Origin: Acidobacteriota bacterium
GTDB lineage: Bacteria; Acidobacteriota; Terriglobia; Terriglobales; Acidobacteriaceae
Length of the DNA: 20,986 nucleotides
Assembly (NCBI GenBank): GCA_021799405.1
Contig: JAJZAL010000071.1
Location: 1-20,986 of the forward strand
Direction of reading: 5' to 3'
In this document: positions 14,967 through 20,986 of the stretch, piece after piece
Position numbering within the stretch: the first letter of the stretch is position 1
Layout of the letters: each line of letters opens with the position of its first letter
Position numbers and translations under genes: made by a program
The notes under the pieces: generated by a model
Told to the model about the DNA's origin: nothing
Database searches by the model: none
What the model saw: only the letters and a program-made list of their open reading frames with translations

Positions 14967-17153
14967 ATGAATTTCTGCCCATTTCGGCGCCTTCTTCCAC
15001 TCACAGCTTGCCTGCTGGCCCTCGCCGGCTGCGGAGGCTTCAATTACACAGCGCACAATCAGACCGCCAGCTTTGTCGTAAGCGCATCCGCCTCTGACGT
15101 AAACACAAATGGCCAGGTTTCGCTCTTCTCCCTCTTTCCCAACGGCGAAGCCGCCCCTGTCCAATGGTCTGTGGAAGATGGCAACAACGCGGTATCCCTC
15201 GGCCAGGGACGTATCGATGCCACCGGGGTTTACACCCCTCCCAACGCACTCTCAAAAGATGTCGTCACGGTGCGCATTGGTGCTGAACTCGTGAACCACC
15301 CGGCCGACCACACCACACTTACCCTCCAGGTGCACCCGGGGTTTGTTCAGCCGCTGCTGCCCGAAGTGGCGACGCTGGCACTCGGCAAATCCCTCAACGC
15401 ACGCGCTCAAATCAGCGAAGTCGGAGACGGTAGCGTCACCTGGTCGCTCTCCTCAAACGCCACAGGAACCGGCTCCAGCAACGGACTCGGTTCTCTGTAC
15501 GACGAGTCCTGCCAGCACTTCGACCAGCAATACACCACCTGCTCCGTCACCTACACCGCTCCACAAGCATTGCCGCCCGGTAACGTCGTCTACCTTGTCG
15601 CCGCTGCCAATGGCACGCAGACCATCGCCTCCAGCGAAATCCTGCTCAACGACTACGGGCTTACCAGCACGCCAACCCCCAATCAGGCCATCCAGAATGA
15701 AAATGCACCCCTCGGAATCTCCGGCGGCAACAACAATGACTACGACACCTACACCACCCCAACCGGCCAGTCCTACATCGCAGACTGCTGCGGCGGCACG
15801 CTCGGCGCCTTGGTCCAGGACGCCGCTGGGAATCGATACATCCTCAGCAACAACCATGTGCTGGCTGAATCCGACCAGGCGAAGCCGGGCGACACCATCA
15901 TCCAACCGGGCCTCATGGATGGCGCTTGTAGACCCCTCTCTGATCCGGCATCAACCGTCCATCCGATTGGATCGCTCAAGACCTACGTGCCTATCGCTTC
16001 GCTGCACACGAATGTCGATGCTGCGTTAGCTTCCGTCAACCCCGGCGCTGTCAACCCCAACGGAGCCATCCTGGAACTCGGCAAACTTGAACGAGGCACT
16101 CTCAGCGTTGCTCCGCCCGTAGCCGGCACTGGCGAAAAACTCAAGCCAGGCAACCTCAACATGCCGGTCGTCAAAAGCGGACGCACCACGGGACTCACCT
16201 GCTCTCACATCGGCGCCATCGACCTCACCGTGAAGGTCAACTACTACAAGGACTGCGCCGAAACCCAGCCTTATGCCACAAAAATCTTCCACCACCAGAT
16301 CGCCATTGAAGGCACGCACTTTACTGACAGCGGAGACTCCGGCGCGCTGGTCCTCGACGCGCGCAACGCAAAAGCCATTGGGCTCTATTTCGCCGGCGGC
16401 ACCAACGGAAACGGCGAAGCCCTCAGCCTTGTCAATCCCATCGGCGACGTACTGAACGAGCTCGGCACCGCTCTCGGGAGCCCTCTGAAACTTGTCGGCA
16501 CCAAAACGCCGCACCCGGTTACCTGCATCGACTACGATCTTCCCGGCAGCCACGCGGCACGCACCATTCCCGAGATGTGGAGGCAGCGCGTGGCCGCCGC
16601 GGAAGCCTCAGCGGAATATCGGCGGCTGCTCGATTCTGCTCCTCCCAGGGCCATCCTGGGCGTCGCCGCCGGCGCCAGCCTCGACAATCCGGGGCATGCT
16701 GCACTCATCCTCTACGTCGAGCCAGATCACGTGGACCTGCCCGTCCCGGCCACCATCGATGGTCTTCGCACACAGGTCATTCCCACCACTGCGGCAGCCA
16801 TCTCCGCTGGAGCCGCGCCTTTGCGTCCCGCAGCCTCCTCCGGTATCAACCTGCCCGCTGCGGCTATCCAGCGCGCCGAGCAGGTCGCCGAAAGACACAC
16901 TTCAGAGCTCATGCACGATCCCGCCATCCTCGGAGTGGGAGTCGCTGAAAGCCTCGACCGGCCGACCGAACCCGCCTTGCTCGTACTGGTCGAGTTGGGA
17001 CAGGTCCCGGGCCAAATGCCGGCCACCATCGACGGGTTGCGTGTGCGCTACATGAACCTGCAGCGCTTCCACGTCACTCGCACGCGCAATGCCCTCCGTC
17101 CTCCGCCGTCGAGCTGCGCTCTCCGCAAGGAAATGAGCTGGAAAGCCTGGTAG
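14967..17153 (+). CDS. Lipoprotein serine protease with Ig-like domains and C-terminal tandem repeats
   Basis: A 728-residue surface or periplasmic protein. A lipoprotein signal ends in the lipobox LAGC, with lipidated Cys22. Two Ig-like beta domains follow (about 30-118 and 120-230; each has a VTWSL/VQWSV strand and a TYTAP/VYTPP motif). Residues about 240-500 are a trypsin-fold protease with a visible triad: His297 in SNNHVLAE, Asp351 in NVDAALA and Ser458 in DSGDSGALV. The last part has two copies of a ~43-residue unit (563-605 and 654-696) sharing ILGV, SLD and PATIDGLR, 21 identical of 43 without gaps. Such modules accompany trypsin-like peptidases of the NAL1-like kind in my memory of the family, usually upstream of the protease. 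The ATG at 14967 was chosen for its signal peptide; the frame is open far upstream but overlaps the permease gene. Substrate unknown. Confidence 0.85.
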   Translation: MNFCPFRRLLPLTACLLALAGCGGFNYTAHNQTASFVVSASASDVNTNGQVSLFSLFPNGEAAPVQWSVEDGNNAVSLGQGRIDATGVYTPPNALSKDVVTVRIGAELVNHPADHTTLTLQVHPGFVQPLLPEVATLALGKSLNARAQISEVGDGSVTWSLSSNATGTGSSNGLGSLYDESCQHFDQQYTTCSVTYTAPQALPPGNVVYLVAAANGTQTIASSEILLNDYGLTSTPTPNQAIQNENAPLGISGGNNNDYDTYTTPTGQSYIADCCGGTLGALVQDAAGNRYILSNNHVLAESDQAKPGDTIIQPGLMDGACRPLSDPASTVHPIGSLKTYVPIASLHTNVDAALASVNPGAVNPNGAILELGKLERGTLSVAPPVAGTGEKLKPGNLNMPVVKSGRTTGLTCSHIGAIDLTVKVNYYKDCAETQPYATKIFHHQIAIEGTHFTDSGDSGALVLDARNAKAIGLYFAGGTNGNGEALSLVNPIGDVLNELGTALGSPLKLVGTKTPHPVTCIDYDLPGSHAARTIPEMWRQRVAAAEASAEYRRLLDSAPPRAILGVAAGASLDNPGHAALILYVEPDHVDLPVPATIDGLRTQVIPTTAAAISAGAAPLRPAASSGINLPAAAIQRAEQVAERHTSELMHDPAILGVGVAESLDRPTEPALLVLVELGQVPGQMPATIDGLRVRYMNLQRFHVTRTRNALRPPPSSCALRKEMSWKAW

Positions 17154-17158
17154 TCCTG

Positions 17159-17271
17159 GAGCATTTTCACTGAAGGTGTAGCGGAGAACGAGGAAGTTGG
17201 CGTGGACGTTCCATCAAAGAACGGCCACACTGGATCGATCCGGAACACGTCATGACATCAGTGAAATGCTC
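17159..17271. repeat. 113-base palindromic element filling a convergent gap
   Basis: GAGCATTTTCACTGA (17159-17173) is matched by TCAGTGAAATGCTC (17258-17271) in inverted orientation with one extra T. Inside lies a second hairpin, GTGGACGTTC (17202-17211) with GAACGGCCAC (17219-17228), one mismatch and a seven-base loop, plus the perfect palindromes GGATCGATCC (17232-17241) and GTCATGAC (17249-17256). It begins five bases after the protease stop and its last base is the end of the kinase stop codon, so it fills the whole gap. It could be a MITE-like inserted repeat or a structured bidirectional 3' end. No target duplication is evident. Confidence 0.6.
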
Positions 17272-19184
17272 TAAATGACCACCTCGGCCATTGTTTCCGC
17301 ATGCACTCCATTGGCTGGAAAGAAAATCCGGAATACGGTCCCGGTCGTGCCAACGCTCGCTGCGGTTCGACTGCGCACCGTCGCCGTGGCTTGGTGCTTG
17401 CGAAGAATCTGCGCGCTCACCCACAGGCCCAGACCCGTGCCCGTGGCCTCTTTCGTCGTGTAAAAGGGCTCGAAAATATGAGGCAGCGTCTCCTCGGAAA
17501 TGCCGCACCCAGTATCGGCGATGGTCACCAGCACACCTTCCTGATCCCGATCTTTCGCCGCTCGCGCTCTTCGAATCCGAATCGTAAACTCCCCCCCATT
17601 AGGCAGCATCGCGTCCACTGCGTTTGAGATTAGGTTCGTAAACAACTGACGAATTTCACCTGCGAAACAGAACAACGTCGCCTCCTGATCGTACTCACGT
17701 GCCACCTTGATCTGCATCGCCACCAGTCTGCCTTGATGCAGCGCCAGCACCGAATCCATCAGTTCGCCCAGCCTGGCCGGACCAGGCAACGTCGATTGCC
17801 GGTAAAAGCGCAGCGTCTGCTGCGTGATCTCTGAAACCCGCGCCAGTTCATGTTGTGCCATGTCCACATATTGGGCCGATTCCTGATCCAGCCGTGACTG
17901 TTGGATCAGGTAAAGCAGGTTCGTCACGGCTTCCAGCGGATTATTGATCTCATGGGCAATCGACGCGGCCAGACGTCCCGCAGCCGCAAGCTTCTCCGTC
18001 TTACGCAGCGCTTCCTCAGCCTGTTTGCGCCCGGTTGCGTCCACCAGCACGGCGCCCACCCAGCGAATCGGCTCATCCTCCGTACCGATCGGGTAAAGGT
18101 TCACGATCCAGGTCCGGGGATTAGATCTGGTGGATCCCGACGGCTCCAGCGAAGTCTTAACGTTCGTGTCACCTTCAAGCTCCAGGTCACGGACTGGCTC
18201 ACCGCTCTCCAGCACACGCTCAATTCCATGATCAAGCCGCTTTCCCGCCGTGCCCGGAAATACTTCCATCACCGTCTTGCCCGTGTAGCGGCTCACCGCA
18301 AGTCCGTCCATCTTGGCAAGGAAGGTATTCACCCGCACGACGCGATGCCTGCGGTCAAAGAATGCAAATCCAATCGGCGCATTCGCCAGAATCGAATCCA
18401 GCAGGGCAAGCGTCTCCCGCGACTGCGCGCGTTGCTCCTGAATCGTCAGGATCAGGCGATTGAAGGCTTGCGTCAGCTCCCCCACTTCGTTGTCGGCTTG
18501 AGTCGCGAGCGGCAATGCGGACTTATCTTCCGGATTCCGAATCAGCTGGCGCGTAGATTTCAGCAACAGCGCCAGGGGACGCGCAATATTATTCGCAAGC
18601 AGCCCCGCCAGCCACGTACAGCCTGCGAGCGCGATGATCGCGGCAAACAGCGTAATGCGCAGTGTTTGGTGCAGCTCGCGAAGGTCTGTCTTCGAGGAAG
18701 GCAGAACAATGACGTAGCCGTATAGCATATCGTGCGACCGCATCGCTGCTATCGCCGCATTCGCCTTACCCTCCCGGCTGATGCTCAATAGCGGTACCTT
18801 CGATGTTGCCGCCTGCGCCAGGCTCAACTTCGGAAAGGTGACTTTTTCGGCTACACTCACGGCCAGCACTTTGCCGCTAGCATCGAGAATTTCAATACCC
18901 TTCACCCCAGGATCATGCCGCGCTCCGGCCAACACGCCCGCAAGGGCCCCAGGATCGCCATCGTGCAGCGCAGCCGCTCCTTCCGCGGCAGAAAGGCTTG
19001 CTTCATAGAGAGCGCGCCGCCCCGTACGCACCAGCAGTTCCGAACGCTCCGCGCGCAGCAGCAAAAGCACAAACACGCACAGAACGATCAGTTCCAGCAT
19101 CACAAGCCCCGCTACGAGCTGGCCGCGCACAGAGCGTGGCCATACCCAGCGCAACCATGATGTGGAACGACGGTCGCTGTTCAT
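17271..19184 (-). CDS. Membrane sensor histidine kinase (HAMP-PAS)
   Basis: A 637-residue two-component sensor. First membrane helix at about 21-43, an extracytoplasmic domain of about 130 residues, second helix at about 177-199, then HAMP (about 200-255), PAS (about 258-375, LDSILANAPIGFAFFD), a dimerisation domain with phospho-acceptor His411 (SIAHEINNP), and the ATPase domain with the N box around Asn517/Asn521, Asp557 of DTGCGIS, and GTGLGL at 572-577. All catalytic motifs are intact. I start at the ATG at 19184: it lies one base after the stop of the YpdA-like gene, with GGAG upstream. The longer frame to 19319 would overlap that gene with 45 Arg-rich shadow residues. There is no partner regulator nearby. 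Cys35 and Cys189 sit one in each membrane helix. Confidence 0.93.
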   Translation of the reverse strand: MNSDRRSTSWLRWVWPRSVRGQLVAGLVMLELIVLCVFVLLLLRAERSELLVRTGRRALYEASLSAAEGAAALHDGDPGALAGVLAGARHDPGVKGIEILDASGKVLAVSVAEKVTFPKLSLAQAATSKVPLLSISREGKANAAIAAMRSHDMLYGYVIVLPSSKTDLRELHQTLRITLFAAIIALAGCTWLAGLLANNIARPLALLLKSTRQLIRNPEDKSALPLATQADNEVGELTQAFNRLILTIQEQRAQSRETLALLDSILANAPIGFAFFDRRHRVVRVNTFLAKMDGLAVSRYTGKTVMEVFPGTAGKRLDHGIERVLESGEPVRDLELEGDTNVKTSLEPSGSTRSNPRTWIVNLYPIGTEDEPIRWVGAVLVDATGRKQAEEALRKTEKLAAAGRLAASIAHEINNPLEAVTNLLYLIQQSRLDQESAQYVDMAQHELARVSEITQQTLRFYRQSTLPGPARLGELMDSVLALHQGRLVAMQIKVAREYDQEATLFCFAGEIRQLFTNLISNAVDAMLPNGGEFTIRIRRARAAKDRDQEGVLVTIADTGCGISEETLPHIFEPFYTTKEATGTGLGLWVSAQILRKHQATATVRSRTAASVGTTGTVFRIFFPANGVHAETMAEVVI

Positions 19185-19185
19185 C

Positions 19186-20220
19186 TTACTCCGCGCCACC
19201 CTTGATTCCCGCCGACGCCAGCGCAGGCGGCAATTTCTGGTGAATGCCCGTTGCAATCTGCTTGCCATGAAAACGGCCATTCTCGATGAAGATTTCGTTC
19301 GTGCGCGCACCCGCAACAATCACGCCTGCCAGATAGACTCCCGGTACATTGCTCTCCAGCGTTTCCACGTCATACACTGGCATCCGGTCCTTGCCTTCAA
19401 TGCAAATGCCCAGCGACTCGAGGAAGGCAAAGTCCGGACGATAACCCGTCATCGCAAAGACAAAGTCGTTTGCAATCGTCCTGGGGCCCTTCGGGGTTTC
19501 CACCGTTACCACGTCCAAACCAATCTCGATAACGCTGCTTGAGAAGTATGCTTCAATCTCCCCGTTTTTGATGCGGTTTTCGAGATCCGGCTTAATCCAG
19601 TACTTCACATGACGGTGCATTTCTGGCTCCCGGTGCACAAGCGTCACACGCGCCCCATGCCGCCACAGTTCAAGCGCCGCAATCGCTGCGGAATTCTTGC
19701 CACCTACAACCAGCACATCCTGGTCGTAATACGGATGCGGATCAGTGTAATAGTGCATCACCTTGGATAGCGCTTCGCCAGGAACATCCAGCAAATTCGG
19801 AATATCGTAGTAGCCTGTCGCCACAACCATCTTCCGCGCCGAATAGGTCTTCTCCCGCTGGAAGCGGTCCGCTGTTACCACCCGGAAGTCGCCGTCCACT
19901 CCACTCACCGAGACGATCGTTTCATACTGGCGCACATCCAGCCGGTAGTGCATCGCAACCTTGCGATAGTACTCCAATGCCTCATTTCGGCTGGGCTTGG
20001 CGTGTGGGGTTGGAAATGGAATATTCCCAATTTCCAGAAGCTCTGAGGTTGTGAAAAATGTCATGTGCGACGGGTAATGGAAGAGTGAATTACAGAGGCA
20101 CCCCTTATCCACAACAATGACGCGATGGCCGGCCTGCTGCACGTCGATGGCGCAGGCCAGTCCCGTTGGTCCGGCTCCGATGACAATGACATCGGCCGCG
20201 CATGATCTCTCACGTTGCAT
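19186..20220 (-). CDS. ypdA: YpdA-family FAD-dependent reductase (bacillithiol disulfide reductase-like)
   Basis: A 344-residue flavoprotein of the YpdA/Bdr group. FAD-binding GAGPTG at 15-20, the YpdA-specific segment LFHYPSHMTFFTTSELLEIG after the first strand, a second nucleotide site VVGGKNSAAIAALELWRHG for NADPH, and the C-terminal FAD site VYLAGVIVAGARTNEIFIENGRFHG. Length and order fit. In Firmicutes this enzyme reduces bacillithiol disulfide with NADPH, using a Cys in the GGGPCG loop (Cys14 in S. aureus, from memory); here that position is Thr19. So the fold is certain, but the thiol mechanism may differ. It is the first gene of a unit with the histidine kinase one base downstream. 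The ribosome site is weak (CTACTGGT). A small GGGAAA/TTTCCC hairpin lies in its leader (20258-20275). Confidence 0.88.
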   Translation of the reverse strand: MQRERSCAADVIVIGAGPTGLACAIDVQQAGHRVIVVDKGCLCNSLFHYPSHMTFFTTSELLEIGNIPFPTPHAKPSRNEALEYYRKVAMHYRLDVRQYETIVSVSGVDGDFRVVTADRFQREKTYSARKMVVATGYYDIPNLLDVPGEALSKVMHYYTDPHPYYDQDVLVVGGKNSAAIAALELWRHGARVTLVHREPEMHRHVKYWIKPDLENRIKNGEIEAYFSSSVIEIGLDVVTVETPKGPRTIANDFVFAMTGYRPDFAFLESLGICIEGKDRMPVYDVETLESNVPGVYLAGVIVAGARTNEIFIENGRFHGKQIATGIHQKLPPALASAGIKGGAE

Positions 20221-20288
20221 ACCAGTAGCTTAGACGATGCACGCAAGCGCCACCGCCGGGAAAAGATACTTTCCCCGCCAAATCGCTG

Positions 20289-20555
20289 GAGCCTGTGATT
20301 CACTTTCCCACGAGCGGCGCTGGGAGCCGGTTTTTCTCAGTTCACGGAGCGAGGAGCGATGAATTTCGGGAATCTTCGAGCGACGAGGGACACAGAAATG
20401 AGGAAAAGCGGCCCCGGCCCTTCGGGTTGCGGCGAAAACCGCGCCCTACTGCGTTGTCGTCCTTGATAGTGGACCCGCCACAACCTTCATCTTCCGCCTT
20501 GTCTGGCGCGGTTTTCGCCGGCAACGCCGCCCGCGCGAAAGTGAATCACAGGCTC
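20289..20555. repeat. Nested inverted repeat, possible operator pair or MITE
   Basis: GAGCCTGTGATTCACTTTC at 20289-20307 returns perfectly inverted at 20537-20555; with mismatches the arms extend inward to 34 bases (20289-20322 and 20522-20555, 30 matches). A second perfect 15-base inverted repeat, GGCGAAAACCGCGCC (20431-20445) with GGCGCGGTTTTCGCC (20505-20519), lies inside. The core GTGATTCAC is itself an operator-like palindrome, and each copy faces one of the two divergent genes. Confidence 0.7.
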
Positions 20556-20561
20556 TATACT
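20556..20561 (+). promoter_or_regulatory. Possible -10 box for the aspartase-like gene
   Basis: TATACT directly after the right arm of the inverted repeat, 69 bases before the start codon. No clear -35 hexamer; the adjacent GTGAATCAC could be an activator or repressor site positioned over the -35 region. Confidence 0.35.
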
Positions 20562-20629
20562 CAAAGGTTGGCCCCGACCGGGAAATTGATCCGGCGATAC
20601 ACCCAGAAAGTACCAGGAGAGACACTTCA

Positions 20630-20986
20630 ATGACTGAGCTTCGCAAAGAGAAGGATTCCCTCGGCTATGTCGAAGTACCCGCCAGCGCCTACTACGGCGC
20701 GCAAACCGCACGGGCTGTTGCCAATTACCCCATTTCGGGCATGCGGGCGCATCCGCAGCTGATTCGCGCCTTCGGCATGGTCAAGAAGGCAGCGGCAGAA
20801 GCCAATAAGGAACTCGGCCTCGTTGAAGCACCACGCGCAGATGCCATCGTGCAGGCTGCGCAGGAAGTCATGGACGGCAAGTGGAACTCTGAATTCGTTG
20901 TCGACGTCTTCCAGGCCGGGGCCGGTGTCAGCTTTCACATGAACACCAACGAGGTCATCGCCAACCGGGCCAATGAGATCCTCGGC
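20630..20986 (+). CDS. Aspartate ammonia-lyase / class II fumarase family, 5' fragment
   Basis: The first 119 residues of a gene that runs off the right edge. The family opening is clear: KDSLGYVEVPASAYYGAQT (residues 8-26), NYPISGMRAHPQLIRA (32-47), then VDVFQAGAGVSFHMNTNEVI (91-110) and ANRANEILG. These enzymes add or remove ammonia or water at the fumarate double bond (aspartate or malate to fumarate) as homotetramers. QAGAG is nearer to aspartases than to FumC, which has QTGSG. However, the usual Thr-Ser-x-Asn substrate loop reads Val100-Ser101-Phe102-His103 here, so the exact reaction is open. The start is decided by AGGAGAG about nine bases upstream of the ATG. Active-site residues of the central and C-terminal domains lie outside the window. 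Confidence 0.9.
   Translation, partial: MTELRKEKDSLGYVEVPASAYYGAQTARAVANYPISGMRAHPQLIRAFGMVKKAAAEANKELGLVEAPRADAIVQAAQEVMDGKWNSEFVVDVFQAGAGVSFHMNTNEVIANRANEILG

Larger units (their letters stand above)
20221..20629. other. 409-base intergenic region between divergent genes
   Basis: No credible gene. It contains the leader of the ypdA-like gene with a GGGAAA/TTTCCC hairpin (20258-20275), a large nested inverted repeat (20289-20555), a TATACT -10-like box (20556-20561), and the AGGAGAG ribosome site (about 20614-20621) of the aspartase-like gene. Both flanking genes read outward, so promoters for both must lie here. Confidence 0.65.

Noticed and set aside
17048..17248. 66-residue minus-strand open frame crossing the palindromic element
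   Set aside because: It runs from the element into the protease coding region and has no ribosome site or known domain; treated as incidental.
17901..18725. 274-residue plus-strand open frame opposite the histidine kinase
   Set aside because: Arg/Gln-rich shadow; the kinase on the other strand has every catalytic motif.

Overview
The window is dense, GC-rich bacterial chromosome with strong preference for C or G at third codon positions. It most resembles the Acidobacteriota (class Terriglobia). That placement is inference from gene style and remembered family resemblance (an OmpA protein with a DUF4398-like stretch, an MDR7-type oxidoreductase, a YpdA-type reductase, a small conserved charged protein); no rRNA or other phylogenetic marker is present. 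I see no tRNA, rRNA, CRISPR array, transposase, integrase or prophage gene. Most of the window is ordinary chromosomal housekeeping and envelope biology.

Layout. 1-1526: an exported SH3/TPR-like protein (+) converges on a two-helix membrane protein (-). 1527-2264: a gene-free 738-base stretch with an isolated, perfect intrinsic terminator and three short repeats. 2265-6206: ftsK (+) converges on a DUF2339 membrane protein (-). 6389-7860: a two-gene signalling unit (receiver plus degenerate HPt, then a NarL-type regulator) joined by an ATGA overlap. 8069-9739: an OmpA-type peptidoglycan-binding protein preceded by a strong hairpin. 10041-11725: two reductases in one operon (3-hydroxyisobutyrate dehydrogenase-like and YdfG-like SDR). 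11750-13046: a small charged protein and, divergently, an MDR oxidoreductase. 13158-17153: an ABC-2 exporter pair followed by a secreted lipoprotein serine protease. 17271-20220 (-): a YpdA-family flavin reductase followed after one base by a membrane histidine kinase. 20630 to the end: the start of an aspartase/fumarase-family gene.

How the parts may work together. The YpdA-like reductase and the histidine kinase are almost certainly co-translated, suggesting a link between cell redox state and a sensor kinase whose regulator is not adjacent. The receiver-HPt/NarL pair has no adjacent kinase, and its HPt domain has Gln where the phosphorylated His should be, so it probably works as a phosphate sink, scaffold or phosphorylation-independent partner. 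The two reductases may act on beta-hydroxy acids or semialdehydes.

The least explained parts are non-coding: a 113-base palindromic element that fills the gap between the protease and the kinase (17159-17271); a nested inverted repeat between the ypdA-like and aspartase-like genes (20289-20555); a hairpin upstream of the OmpA gene (7984-8019); and the orphan terminator at 1707-1733. I found no convincing complete new multi-gene system. The best leads are the degenerate phosphorelay protein, the reductase-kinase pair and the palindromic elements.
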